Positions 9,110 through 18,296 of a stretch of DNA of 46,251 nucleotides are shown in pieces. This stretch comes from Paracoccaceae bacterium (GTDB lineage: Bacteria; Pseudomonadota; Alphaproteobacteria; Rhodobacterales; Rhodobacteraceae): assembly GCA_023260655.1 (NCBI GenBank), contig JALQUU010000018.1, positions 1-46,251 on the forward strand, given 5' to 3'. Under the pieces are notes generated by a model. That model saw only the letters and a program-made list of their open reading frames with translations. It searched no databases and had not been told where the DNA came from. Every line of letters starts with the position of its first letter. The stretch's first letter is position 1. The position numbers and the translations under genes were made by a program.

Positions 9110-10005
9110 TCCTCGCCCTCGCCATGCTCCTAGATGCCGCCTTGGGCGAACCCAAATGGCTCTGGGATCGCGCCCCTCATCCCGCCGTCCTGATGGGCCG
9201 CGCGGTTTCTTGGCTCGAAAAGCACCTCAACCACGGCACTTCCCGTCGCTTCAAAGGCACCCTCGCCCAAGCGATACTTGTTCTGTCGGCCTTCGTGATC
9301 GGCACCGCCCTTTCGGCCCTCGGCCCGGTCGCTGAAATCATCGCTGCCGCGATCCTTCTGGCCCAAAAAAGCCTCGTCGAGCATGTGCTTGCCGTCGCCA
9401 AAGGCCTCCGCCGCTCGCTGCCCGAAGGGCGCGCAGCCGTTGCCATGATCGTCTCGCGTGACACTGCCGAGATGGACGAAACAGCCGCCGCCCGAGCCGC
9501 CATCGAAAGCGCCGCCGAAAACCTCTCCGACGGCGTCGTCGCCCCCGCCTTCTGGTTCTTCGTCGCAGGCCTTCCCGGCATCCTGATCTACAAGATCACC
9601 AACACCGCCGACAGCACCGTGGGCTACCGCACACCCCGCTTCGAACAATACGGTTGGGCCGCCGCCCGCCTTGATGACGTGCTTAATCTGATCCCCGCGC
9701 GCCTCACCTCCCTCATCATCGCGCTGCTCTACGGCCTTCTCCCCCGCTGGCGCGCCATCGTCTCCGATGCCCGCCGCCACAAATCCCCGAATGCAGGTTG
9801 GCCCGAAGCCGCTATGGCCCGCGCGCTCGATGTCGCCCTTGCAGGCCCCCGCGCCTATCACGGCCAAACCCAGACCTTCCCCTATGTGCACCCCGAAGGC
9901 CGCCAGAAACTCGACGCCACGGATATCGAAGCCGCCGCCCGCATCCTCTGGCACGTCTGGGCAGCTCTCCTTTTCATCACAGTCACTTCATCTCTGCTCT
10001 TCTGA
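9106..10005 (+). CDS. cbiB: Adenosylcobinamide-phosphate synthase
   Basis: Integral membrane enzyme that joins aminopropanol (or its phosphate) to adenosylcobyric acid. CbiB in one naming system, CobD in the other. The 299-residue protein opens with [24 protein letters not shown] and has the conserved RDTAEMDE and [15 protein letters not shown] blocks, [11 protein letters not shown] near residue 165-175, and several hydrophobic helices. It starts at ATG 9106 inside the stop of the preceding gene (ATGA). The product of that gene is its substrate supplier, so the pair is a functional unit. Length is normal. Confidence 0.92.
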   Translation: MILALAMLLDAALGEPKWLWDRAPHPAVLMGRAVSWLEKHLNHGTSRRFKGTLAQAILVLSAFVIGTALSALGPVAEIIAAAILLAQKSLVEHVLAVAKGLRRSLPEGRAAVAMIVSRDTAEMDETAAARAAIESAAENLSDGVVAPAFWFFVAGLPGILIYKITNTADSTVGYRTPRFEQYGWAAARLDDVLNLIPARLTSLIIALLYGLLPRWRAIVSDARRHKSPNAGWPEAAMARALDVALAGPRAYHGQTQTFPYVHPEGRQKLDATDIEAAARILWHVWAALLFITVTSSLLF

Positions 10006-10058
10006 GAGTTGCACCCCCGACCGATCCTGATAGCTTCGCGCCAATTCAGGAGAACACG

Positions 10059-11156
10059 ATGCGCGCCCTTGCCCCCTTGCTCACTGCCCTCTGCCTCGCC
10101 GCCCCAGCCGCCTTCGCGGATTGCGGAGCCGACTTCCCCGGCTTCCTGCGCGAGGTAAAGGCCGAGGCGCTCAAGAAGGGTCACAACAACGACACCATCA
10201 ACCGTTTTCTGGCCAACGCGCGGCAGGATGCAAAGGTCCTCACCGCCGATCGCAAGCAAGGCGTTTTCCAGATGGATTTCTCCAGCTTTTCGAAGCGCCT
10301 GATTTCTGACGCCCGCACCCAGAAAGGCCGCGCCCTTGCCAAGCAGCACGGCTCGACCTTTGCCCGTGCCGAACAGAAATACGGCGTTCCGCGCGGCGTG
10401 CTCCTCGCCTTCTGGGCTTTCGAGACTGACTACGGCTCCTACCAAGGCGATTTCAAAACACTGAACGCGCTCCTCACCCTCGCCCATGATTGCCGCCGCC
10501 CCACGCTCTTCCGCCCACAGATCTTTGCCGCGCTTGAGCTTTTCGAGAAGGGTGACTTCGATCCGGTGAAAACCACCGGCGCTTGGGCGGGCGAAATCGG
10601 CATGGTCCAGATGCTCCCGCGCGATATCCTCGAAAATGGCGTCGATGGCGATGGCCATATCCGCCTGAAAACCTCTCCGGTGGATGCGCTTCTTTCCGGC
10701 GCGAGAATGCTGCAAAGCCTCGGCTGGAAAGCAGGCCAACCGTGGCTTCAGGAAGTCGATGTGCCCGCTTCGATGGACTGGTCTCTCTCCGGCACTGGCA
10801 AACCGCGCAAAGCCTCGGATTGGGCCAAAATGGGCGTGAAGGCCCGCTCGGGCACTCTCCCGAACCTGCCCGCAAGCCTCATCCTGCCCCAAGGCCACAA
10901 AGGCCCCGCCTTCCTCGCCTATCCAAACTTCGACGTCTATTTTGAGTGGAACCAGAGCTTCACCTACGTGCTCACCGCCGCCGAATTCGCCAATCACCTG
11001 ATGGGCGCCCCTGCTTTCCGGCCCAAATCTCCTGAAGCGGGGCTCTCCGGCGATCAGATGAAGCAGTTGCAATCCAAACTGGCCCATCGCGGCCATGACG
11101 TCGGCAAAGTGGATGGCATCCTCGGCTCCGGCACCCGCGCCGCCGTCCAAGCTTAG
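10059..11156 (+). pseudogene. Lytic murein transglycosylase (MltB type) with premature amber stop
   Basis: Exported peptidoglycan-cleaving enzyme. The reading frame gives a Sec signal peptide (cleavage likely after AAPAAFA, residue 20), an SLT_2/MltB catalytic domain with the catalytic glutamate in AFWAFETDYG (Glu122), and a C-terminal peptidoglycan-binding domain starting near LSGDQMKQLQSKL. The frame is stopped by TAG at 11154-11156 in the last domain. Read-through gives QKRLGLPADGWPTKALLGRL and then TAA at 11217-11219, exactly how such domains end. One base change (GAG or CAG to TAG) explains it. The catalytic part is intact, so a shortened enzyme may still work. Confidence 0.85.
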
Positions 11157-11228
11157 CAAAAGCGCCTCGGCCTCCCCGCTGATGGCTGGCCCACCAAGGC
11201 GCTCCTCGGAAGGCTCTAACGCCAGTCG

Positions 11229-14200
11229 TCAGGCGACGAGCTGCTCGGCCTTCTTCAGGTCGACCGACACCAGCTGCGAAACGCCCTGCTCCTGCATGGT
11301 CACGCCAAAGAGGCGATCCATCCGCGCCATGGTCACGGCGTGGTGCGTGATGATGAGGAAGCGCGTATCGGTCCGCCGTGTCATCTCGTCCAGAAGATCA
11401 CAGAACCGCGTCACGTTCGCATCGTCCAAAGGTGCATCCACCTCGTCGAGCACACAAATCGGCGCCGGATTGGCGAGGAACACCGCGAAAATCAGCGCCA
11501 GCGCCGTCAGGGTTTGCTCACCCCCCGAGAGAAGCGACAGCGTCGACAATTTCTTACCCGGCGGCTGGCACATAATCTCCAGCCCCGCTTCCAACGGATC
11601 ATCCGACTCCACCAGCACAAGGCTCGCCTCGCCGCCGCCGAAAAGATGCGTGAACAAGAGCGAGAAGTTCGAATTGACCTGCTCGAAGGCCGTCAAAAGC
11701 CGCTCCCGCCCTTCGCGGTTCAGGCTGGAAATGCCCGAACGCAGCGCGCGGATCGCCTCCTCCAGATCGGCCTTTTCATTGGCAAGGTTATCGTGCTCTT
11801 CCTGAACCGCCTTCGCGTCTTCCTCGGCCCGCAGGTTCACAGCCCCCAAGGCCTCGCGCTGCCGTTTCAGGCGGTTCACATCGGCTTCCACCTCGTCGGA
11901 GGGCGGCATCGCTTCGGAATTGCCGCCGAGCCGCTCCAGCAAAGCTTCCGGAGTGGTTTCCAGATCTTCGGAAATCCGCTCCGAGGCATAGGCCACAGTT
12001 TCCCGCGCCGCATCCGCCCGCGCTTCGGCCCGCGCCCGCGCTTCCCGCGCTTCACCTGCCAAACGCTCCGCATCGCGCTCTTGGCCATGGGCATCGCGCA
12101 AGGCGCTCTCGGCTTCCGCCAAAGCATCCGCAGCCGCCGCGCGCCGCCCTTCGGCCTTCTCGATTTCCTCGCCCAAAGCCTCGCGCTTGGCCGAGATTTC
12201 CTCGGGGGCCGCACTGGCCTCTTCCAAGGCTTCTTCGCTTTCCTCGCGCCGCGCCGCCAGTTCCGAAGCCCGCACCTTCGCGGTCTCCAAACGGTGACGC
12301 CAGCCCGAAAGCTCCTTCGTCACTTCCTGCGAGCGCCGCGTCCGCGCCTCACCCTCACGGCGTACCTCGTCATGTGCCGAACGTCGAGACATCATGGTGA
12401 TCCGCGCCGCTTCCACCGTCATGCGGATGTCTTCCACCGAGGCCCGCGCATCCTCAAGGCTATCCAGCGCGCCCATGGCACGCTCGGCCTCCAGCATCCG
12501 CGCCTGCGCGCCCATCGCCTCTTCCTCGTGCCGCGCCACCGCAAGCCCGAGGCTTTCCAGCTTTGCCGCGGCCAAGCTCTTATCTGCCTCCGCACGGTTC
12601 AGCGCCCGCGCCGCTTCCGCCACTCGCGTATCCGCTGCGCGGCGAGCAACACGCGCGGCCTGATCCGCGTCGGTCAAAGCGCGCAACCGCGCCGTCAGCG
12701 CCTCATGGGCATCCCGCGCCCCGTCCACCTTCGCCGTGGCCCGCGCCATTTGCTGCTTGAGACCTTCCAAGCGGTTCAACTGCTCCAGCCGAAGTGCCGC
12801 CGCCGACGGCGCTTCCTCGGCCCAAGACCGGAACCCGTCCCACCGCCAAAGATCGCCTTCCAGCGAAACCAGCCGCTGCCCCGGCTTCAACAAAGGCTGC
12901 AGCCGCACCGCATCCTCGGCATCCACCAAACCGATCTGCGCCATCCGGCGTTCCAGCACTTCCGGCACCGAAACATGCGCCGAAAGCGCCGTCACGCCCT
13001 CAGGCAGCGCCTGCACCTCGTCATAGGCCGGCAACGCCGACCATCCCGAAGGCCCGTCCGCCTCAACCTCGGGCGCGCGCAGGTCATCCGCCAAAGCCGC
13101 CCCGAGCGCCTTCTCGAACCCCATCTCGACCTGCAAACGGTCAATGATCTGGCCACCTTCCGCAGTATCCCGCTCCAGAAGCCGCGCCAAAGCCGTAGCT
13201 TCGGCCCGCAACGCGTTCAACTCGCCATCCGCTTCCGAACGTTCGCCCCGCGCTTCCGCTTCCCGCGATTGGGTCTCCGCCCGCGCGGCTTCCGCTTCCG
13301 CCAGAACCTCTTCCGCCGAAGCTGCCGTCGCCTGCGCCTCTTTCGCTTGCTCCAGCGCCAGTTCCTGCGCTTCCGCAGCACTTTCCAAAGCCTCGCGCGC
13401 CGCCTCAACAGCTTCCCGCGCCCGCTCCGCTTCTGCCTCCGAGCGCTCCCGCGTCTTGCGGCTGTCTTCCACCAAACGCTGCGCCGATTGGTGCCGCGCC
13501 GCCAAGCGCGCCACATCCTCGGTGATCTGGCTCAACTCGGCCTCGCGCTCCTGCAGCACCGAAGCCGCTTCCCGCGCCGCTTCTGCCGCCATCTCCAGGC
13601 GCTCGCCGTGCCCTTCGCCTGCCTTCGCAAGCTCGCGCGCTTCCCACTCCAGCCGCTGGATCACCTCGCCCGCATCGCGGTTGAGCCCGCCTTCCCGCTC
13701 CATATCGCGGTCAATCTGCAGGATGCGGTTCTTCAACGTCTCGATCTGTTCGCGCGCTCGGCTTTCCTGATCCACCAAGGCATCGCGCTGCACGATCAGC
13801 CGTTGCAGGATCGCCCCTGCAATCGCTTCTTCCTCGCGCTTCGGCGGCATCGCATCTTCCGCAGCCACCCGCGCCTTGGCCGCAGCCCGCGCTGCCAGTT
13901 CCGCCTGCGCCGCCGCCGTCACCCTCTCGCGCAGCGCCGCTTCCACCACGGCCCGCGCCTCATCGGCCTCGCGCCAGCGGCGATACAGCAACATGCCTTC
14001 CGCCGTCCGCAACTCCTCGCCAATCGCCCGGTACCGCGCCGCCTGCCGCGCTTGCCGCTCAAGGCTCTGAAGCTGCTGCGCCAATTGCTCCAGCACATCA
14101 TCCACGCGCGCCAAATTCTGCTCGGCACTGTTAAGCTTCAGTTCCGCTTCGTGGCGGCGCTGATAAAGCCCCGAAATCCCCGCCGCCTCTTCCAGAATCC

Positions 14201-14684
14201 GGCGGCGGCTCTTCGGCTTGGCGTTGATCAGTTCCGAAATCTGCCCCTGCCGCACCAGCGCAGGCGAATGCGCACCCGTCGAGGCGTCCGCAAACAGCAT
14301 CTGCACATCGCGCGCCCGCACATCCTTGGAATTCACCTTATAGGCCGAGCCGACATCCCGCGTGATCCGCCGGATGATTTCCAATTGGTCGCTATCGTTG
14401 AACCCCGCAGGGGCCAGCCGATCCTCGTTATCCAGAACCAGCGCCACTTCCGCGAAGTTCCGCGCAGGCCGCGTGGCCGCCCCCGCGAAGATCACGTCTT
14501 CCATCCCGCCGCCGCGCATCGCCGTCGGGCGGTTCTCGCCCATCACCCAGCGTAAGGCTTCCAGAAGGTTCGACTTGCCACACCCGTTCGGCCCGACAAC
14601 ACCTGTCAGCCCGTCCTTGATCAGAAGGTCCGTCGGATCGACGAAGCTCTTGAAGCCAGTGAGTCGCAGTTTCGTAAAACGCAC
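11229..14684 (-). CDS. smc: Chromosome segregation protein SMC
   Basis: The 1151-residue SMC subunit of the condensin-like SMC-ScpAB complex. Walker A is GPNGCGKS at residues 31-38. Long heptad-rich coiled coils full of Ala, Glu and Arg follow, with a hinge domain around residues 480-620 (region with GGQIIDRLQVEMGFEKALGA). The C-terminal head has the ABC signature LSLLSGGEQTLTALAL and Walker B ICVLDEVDAPLDDANV. Length is normal and there is no break. It converges on the mltB-like gene and is divergent from the GNAT gene, with two DnaA-box-like sites in between. scpA and scpB are not in the window. Confidence 0.97.
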   Translation of the reverse strand: MRFTKLRLTGFKSFVDPTDLLIKDGLTGVVGPNGCGKSNLLEALRWVMGENRPTAMRGGGMEDVIFAGAATRPARNFAEVALVLDNEDRLAPAGFNDSDQLEIIRRITRDVGSAYKVNSKDVRARDVQMLFADASTGAHSPALVRQGQISELINAKPKSRRRILEEAAGISGLYQRRHEAELKLNSAEQNLARVDDVLEQLAQQLQSLERQARQAARYRAIGEELRTAEGMLLYRRWREADEARAVVEAALRERVTAAAQAELAARAAAKARVAAEDAMPPKREEEAIAGAILQRLIVQRDALVDQESRAREQIETLKNRILQIDRDMEREGGLNRDAGEVIQRLEWEARELAKAGEGHGERLEMAAEAAREAASVLQEREAELSQITEDVARLAARHQSAQRLVEDSRKTRERSEAEAERAREAVEAAREALESAAEAQELALEQAKEAQATAASAEEVLAEAEAARAETQSREAEARGERSEADGELNALRAEATALARLLERDTAEGGQIIDRLQVEMGFEKALGAALADDLRAPEVEADGPSGWSALPAYDEVQALPEGVTALSAHVSVPEVLERRMAQIGLVDAEDAVRLQPLLKPGQRLVSLEGDLWRWDGFRSWAEEAPSAAALRLEQLNRLEGLKQQMARATAKVDGARDAHEALTARLRALTDADQAARVARRAADTRVAEAARALNRAEADKSLAAAKLESLGLAVARHEEEAMGAQARMLEAERAMGALDSLEDARASVEDIRMTVEAARITMMSRRSAHDEVRREGEARTRRSQEVTKELSGWRHRLETAKVRASELAARREESEEALEEASAAPEEISAKREALGEEIEKAEGRRAAAADALAEAESALRDAHGQERDAERLAGEAREARARAEARADAARETVAYASERISEDLETTPEALLERLGGNSEAMPPSDEVEADVNRLKRQREALGAVNLRAEEDAKAVQEEHDNLANEKADLEEAIRALRSGISSLNREGRERLLTAFEQVNSNFSLLFTHLFGGGEASLVLVESDDPLEAGLEIMCQPPGKKLSTLSLLSGGEQTLTALALIFAVFLANPAPICVLDEVDAPLDDANVTRFCDLLDEMTRRTDTRFLIITHHAVTMARMDRLFGVTMQEQGVSQLVSVDLKKAEQLVA

Positions 14685-14780
14685 ACGTTACTCCCGTGCC
14701 CTCAGGGTGGTGGCCAAGAGTGCCAAGCACAGCCCCGTCGAGTCAACGCGCTTTAACCCGATCTGGGGTGAATGGCGGGG

Positions 14781-14809
14781 TTATCCACAAGATATGGGGC
14801 TTTTCCACA
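14781..14809 (+). promoter_or_regulatory. Two DnaA-box-like sites between smc and the GNAT gene
   Basis: TTATCCACA at 14781-14789 is identical to the strongest E. coli DnaA box, and TTTTCCACA follows at 14801-14809 in the same orientation. The starts are 20 bp apart, close to two helical turns. They lie about 100-125 bp upstream of the smc start codon and 60-85 bp upstream of the GNAT start. DnaA binding is inferred from the match only. Confidence 0.5.
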
Positions 14810-14866
14810 GCCTCTTGCAGCTTTCCTCACTGTGCCGCAGCTTGGTGGCGAACGAAAGGAAACCCC

Positions 14867-15334
14867 ATGGAATCGCCCCGCTTCCATCAACTTCCCCCCG
14901 AAGCGGACATGACCGATGTCCACGCACTCCTGATCGCCGCTTTCGCCTATATGGAGGGCCGGATCGACCCACCCTCCTCCCTCACCCGCATGACAGCCGC
15001 CTCCTTCTCCGAGGCCGCGAAGGCTGGCGAGCTTTGGGTTGCCGGAACGCCCCCCATCGCTTGCATGGTGCTCACACCGCAAACAGATACGCTCTACTTG
15101 GGGAAAATGGCCATCGCACCTTCGCATCGCGGCTCAGGACTGGCGCGCCGGATGATCGCCCACGCCACAGAGCGCGCCAAAGCGCTCGGCCTGCCTTCCG
15201 TCACCCTACAAACGCGCATCGAACTGGTCGAGAACCAGAGGGCCTTCACCGCGCTCGGCTTCACCGAAACGGGCCGCACCGCCCATGCGGGCTACCCGTC
15301 ACCGACCTCAATCACCTACTGCCGCGAAGTGTGA
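14867..15334 (+). CDS. GNAT family N-acetyltransferase
   Basis: A 155-residue single-domain acetyltransferase. The acetyl-CoA loop is APSHRGSGLARRMIAHA (the usual RGxGxG/A pattern), preceded by the beta-4 strand with YLGKMAIAP and followed by LQTRIELVENQRAFTALGFTETGR, the normal end of the fold. The substrate cannot be told from sequence. ATG 14867 follows GAAAGGAAA. Its 3' end overlaps the remnant of a SUMT gene on the other strand by 27 bp. Confidence 0.88.
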   Translation: MESPRFHQLPPEADMTDVHALLIAAFAYMEGRIDPPSSLTRMTAASFSEAAKAGELWVAGTPPIACMVLTPQTDTLYLGKMAIAPSHRGSGLARRMIAHATERAKALGLPSVTLQTRIELVENQRAFTALGFTETGRTAHAGYPSPTSITYCREV

Positions 15335-15652
15335 AGCGCCCACAGGCTGCGCCACCGCCACTTTGCAATGATCCACGAGGATCAGGGCAGGATTCTCGAT
15401 CCCTTCCAACAGGATCGTCTCCACCAGCTGCCCCAAAGTGCACTGCACCCGCCGCTCGCGCCGCGTCGCCACGCGCTCGGCAATCAGCACAGCCGCATCC
15501 GCGCGCACACCTGCCGCCATCAGAGCCTCTGCCAAGGGCGCTGCCGTATGCACCCCCATGTAAATCGCCAGCCGCGTTCCTGGCCGTAGCCCACGCGCGA
15601 TGTCTTCAGGCATTGCCCCCGTCAGCGCCGTTCCGGTTCTGTGGCTTAGCCA
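15308..15652 (-). pseudogene. 3' remnant of uroporphyrinogen-III C-methyltransferase (SUMT)
   Basis: About 115 residues that match only the C-terminal part of SUMT (CobA/NirE/CysG methylase domain, normally about 260 residues). The frame begins near HRTGTALTGAMPEDIARG and holds TRLAIYMGVHTAAPLAEALM, then the QCTLGQLVETILLEGIENPALILVDH tail with which these enzymes end. The N-terminal half, including the S-adenosylmethionine loop, is gone. Upstream it runs directly into the broken nasS frame. SUMT makes siroheme for nitrite reductase and usually lies at the end of nitrate assimilation clusters, so this is best read as the far end of a deleted cluster. An internal ATG (15613) could allow a short peptide. 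Confidence 0.8.
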
Positions 15653-16343
15653 CCCAGCGCCCCGCCCGCCAAAGCGCGCGCATCAAGCGCCCCGCAAGGT
15701 CCGGCTCCTGATCGGCCCAACTGCTCCGCGCCGCCAACACCTTCTCCGGTGCTTGGCTCCAGATCGCCGAACCCGGCAACACAAGCTGCGCGCCCGCCTC
15801 TTCCACCGCATGGCTGCCCCAAGGCTAGCCCACGCAAAAACCGTCGATTTCTCCCGCATTCAGCGCATCCGCCATCCGCGGCGGCGGCACGGTCCGCACC
15901 TCCAATGCCCCCGGCGGCAAAATCCCGTCCAGCCAGTACGCCAGCAGTTCCGCCTGCATCGAGAACGGAAACGGCACCCCGATCCGTAGCGTCTGCCCCA
16001 GTTCCGCCAAGGCACGTCCCGCGCGCAAGGGATCATCGAAAGGAACCTCCGGCAGATGCGACCCCAAGCCGAACACCTGCCCGTTCATCGAGAGCACCAT
16101 CAGCGCATCAAGCCCCTGCGATCCGCCCCCAAGGCCAACCGCCCGCGCCACAGGCACCACCGAAAGCATATGCGCCGCGTCGACGCCGCCCACATCCAGA
16201 AGATCCCGCAGCATCGACCAGTTGGTCGCCCGCGTCAGGTCCAGTTGCAGCCCTTCTTCCTCGGCAAACCCGAACTCCAGCGCCGCAATCGCCGAAGAAG
16301 AATCCAGAAGCGGCATATATCCAAATCGCAGCGTCCGGCTCAT
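15640..16343 (-). pseudogene. nasS: Broken nitrate sensor NasS
   Basis: The frame starts at ATG 16343 and encodes an NrtA/CmpA-like periplasmic-binding fold without a signal peptide, as expected for cytoplasmic NasS, which holds NasT until nitrate or nitrite binds. It opens LRFGYMPLLDSSSAIAALEFGFAEEEGL and continues to DALNAGEIDGFCVG, where TAG (15825-15827) stops it after 172 codons. The same frame continues with PWGSHAVEEAGAQLVLPGSA and RAGRWVAKPQ, then similarity ends near 15640-15650 where the SUMT tail begins. Normal length is about 370-400 residues, so it has both a nonsense codon and a truncated end. It overlaps nasT by ATGA. Confidence 0.85.
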
Positions 16344-16924
16344 TTCAGCATCTCCGCCGCCATCACAATGGCCTGCGCCACATCCGGCAGCCGCTTGCCC
16401 TGATCCATCGCGGTCTTGCGCATCAGCGCATAGGCTTGCTCTTCCGGAATGCCCTTGGCCCGCATGATGAACCCCTTGGCGCGGTCGATAAGCTTGCGCT
16501 CTTCCAAAGCCGCTTTCGTTGCCGAAAGCTCCGCCCGCATCCGGCTCACCATATGGAACCGTGCAATCGCCGCATCGAGAACAGGCCGGATACGTTCGGG
16601 CCGCAACCCATCCACCACATAGGCCGAAACCCCCACCTCGATCGCTGCCCGCGTCAGCCCCGGATCGGAGCGATCCACGAAAATCGCCACAGGCCGCTCC
16701 GTCGGCCCCGAGGCCACCGCCAACTCCTCCAGCATATCCCGAGAAGGGCTCGCAATTTCGATCAGCACGAGATCAGGCCGGACATCGGCCACCCGCCGCG
16801 CCAGCCCCGCCCCGTCTCCCAACACCAGAATCCGATGGTCTCCGGACTCGCGGAGCGCATCCACGATATCCAAGGCCCGCTGGCGGTCGTTCTCGACGAC
16901 GATGATGGTCAATTGTTCAGCCAT
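16340..16924 (-). CDS. nasT: ANTAR response regulator NasT
   Basis: A 194-residue RNA-binding antiterminator. The N-terminal receiver-like domain begins with LTIIVVEND and includes DLVLIEIASPS; the C-terminal ANTAR domain is about residues 125-190 with KLIDRAKGFIMRAKGIPEEQAYALMRKTAMDQGKRL. In related bacteria NasT binds hairpins in the leader of nitrate assimilation mRNA and is held inactive by NasS. ATG 16924 is chosen over a GTG at 16942. With nasS broken and the structural genes missing here, NasT would be free of its partner, and its targets in this genome are unknown. The frame itself is intact. Confidence 0.88.
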   Translation of the reverse strand: MAEQLTIIVVENDRQRALDIVDALRESGDHRILVLGDGAGLARRVADVRPDLVLIEIASPSRDMLEELAVASGPTERPVAIFVDRSDPGLTRAAIEVGVSAYVVDGLRPERIRPVLDAAIARFHMVSRMRAELSATKAALEERKLIDRAKGFIMRAKGIPEEQAYALMRKTAMDQGKRLPDVAQAIVMAAEMLK

Positions 16925-16984
16925 TTGCCGCGACCGAAGCACAGCGCCCCAGCCGCAACTAGCGATCCCGCAGCCCCACCATCC

Positions 16985-17022
16985 AAAAGCAAAGCGCAGC
17001 GCCCATTTCCTGAGCGCCGCGC
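16985..17022 (-). terminator. Intrinsic terminator after HMG-CoA reductase gene
   Basis: On the minus strand a 9-bp stem with one G-U pair (GCGCGGCGC against GCGCTGCGC), an 11-base loop, then TTTGCTTTT. It lies 27 bp past the stop codon and separates this unit from nasT. Confidence 0.7.
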
Positions 17023-17048
17023 CATTCTATGCCCGATTTTTCAGCGAC

Positions 17049-18296
17049 TTATGATTTAAGCGCCACCAAAATCTCCCGCGCGGTCTCTTCCCGCACCGAT
17101 TTTTGCGCCACCATCTCGGCAGCCACCTGCCCGATCTGGTCACCCTTGGCCCCAGCCGAAACCGCAAGGTTGCGCGCATGCAGCGTCATATGTCCGCGCT
17201 GGATGCCTTCCGTCGCCAAAGCCCGCATCGCCGAGAAGTTCTGCACCAACCCGACCGCTGCCATCACCCGCGCCAAGCGGTCTGCATTGGTGATCCCCAT
17301 GATCTTCAGCGAGGCCCGCGCTGTCGGATGCGCCCGCGTCGCACCGCCCACGATCCCCACAGGCATCGGGCATTCGATCATCCCCACCAGATCGCCGTTC
17401 TTGTCCTTCTCGTAGGTGGTCAAAGGCCCATAGCCACCCGGCCGAGTCGCGGCATAGGCGTGCGCGCCAGCTTCCAAGGCCCGCGTATCCTGCCCCGTCG
17501 CCATCCCTACAGCGGAAATCCCGTTCATGATCCCCTTGTTATGCGTCGCCGCGCGATAGGGATCGCAGGCCGCAAAGGCATGGGCTTCGAGGATACCCTG
17601 CACCGTCTCCGCACCGATCTCCGCCGCTGGCCAAGTCGCCCGCGCCCGCACGAGCCGCCGATCGGCAAGGTTCGAAAGAATGCGCAGCCGCGCCGTGCCG
17701 CCTGTCCATCCTTCCAGATGCGGCGCACAGGTCTCGGCCATGGTGTTCACCGCATTCGCCCCCATCGCATCGCGCACATCCACGATCAGATGCACGATGA
17801 GGAAACCGCCCGCCACCCGCGCTTCAACCGAACGGAACCCGCCACCGAGCTTCACCAGCATCGGGTCCACCCCGTCGCAAAGCGCCTTCAACTCCGCTTC
17901 CCGTTCGAGCACCCGCGCCCGCGCCAGATGCGGATCGGCCAGCCCCGTGATCTGCACCTGAGCAATCATCCGTGGCGCATCCGCCGAAGTGGTGATCCCG
18001 CCCGCCTCACGGCAGGCCCGCGCCCCGTTGCACACAGCCGCAATCACGCTCGCCTCTTCCGTGGCCATCGGCACCAAGGCATCCACCCCGTCCACCGTCA
18101 CGTTGGTCGCCACCCCCAAGGGGATCGCCATCACCGAAACCACGTTCTCCGACAGATGCTCGCACAACTCGCCCGAAGCCTCCGCCTCCCGCTCGAGATG
18201 CGCCACTTCCGCTTCCGAAAGCCCCGTCACTTCGGCCACTTTCGCCAGCCGCTCGGCCCGCGTCAGCGCATGAAAGCCCGAAATCCGCGATGTCAT
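17049..18296 (-). CDS. mvaA: Hydroxymethylglutaryl-CoA reductase, class II (degradative type)
   Basis: Interconverts HMG-CoA and mevalonate. The 415-residue protein is of the class II bacterial type (Pseudomonas mevalonii-like): the glutamate in VPMATEEASVIAA (80/81), lysine in ATHNKGIMNG (Lys254), aspartate in GQDTRALEAGAHAYA (Asp270), and histidine in IQRGHMTLHARN (His369). Start is ATG 18296 because it overlaps the amidase stop as ATGA; a longer frame to 18311 is less likely. No other mevalonate pathway genes are in view, and Rhodobacterales generally use the MEP route for isoprenoids, so a catabolic role is likely, but the direction of the reaction is inference. Confidence 0.9.
   Translation of the reverse strand: MTSRISGFHALTRAERLAKVAEVTGLSEAEVAHLEREAEASGELCEHLSENVVSVMAIPLGVATNVTVDGVDALVPMATEEASVIAAVCNGARACREAGGITTSADAPRMIAQVQITGLADPHLARARVLEREAELKALCDGVDPMLVKLGGGFRSVEARVAGGFLIVHLIVDVRDAMGANAVNTMAETCAPHLEGWTGGTARLRILSNLADRRLVRARATWPAAEIGAETVQGILEAHAFAACDPYRAATHNKGIMNGISAVGMATGQDTRALEAGAHAYAATRPGGYGPLTTYEKDKNGDLVGMIECPMPVGIVGGATRAHPTARASLKIMGITNADRLARVMAAVGLVQNFSAMRALATEGIQRGHMTLHARNLAVSAGAKGDQIGQVAAEMVAQKSVREETAREILVALKS

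Noticed and set aside
11340-14555. A 1071-codon open frame on the plus strand opposite smc
   Set aside because: It is antisense to smc over its whole length, is rich in Arg, Pro and His as expected from GC-rich codon mirroring, and resembles no protein. The smc frame is complete and has all motifs.
11154-15827. TAG reassigned to an amino acid or suppressed genome-wide
   Set aside because: Two genes have internal TAG, but TAG also ends the DUF817 gene and the first gene with no protein-like continuation, and a third gene is broken by TAA. Ordinary nonsense mutation is simpler.
15825-16343. nasS reading frame as a nitrate transporter substrate-binding protein (NrtA)
   Set aside because: It has no signal peptide and overlaps nasT by ATGA, which fits the cytoplasmic sensor NasS and not the exported NrtA.
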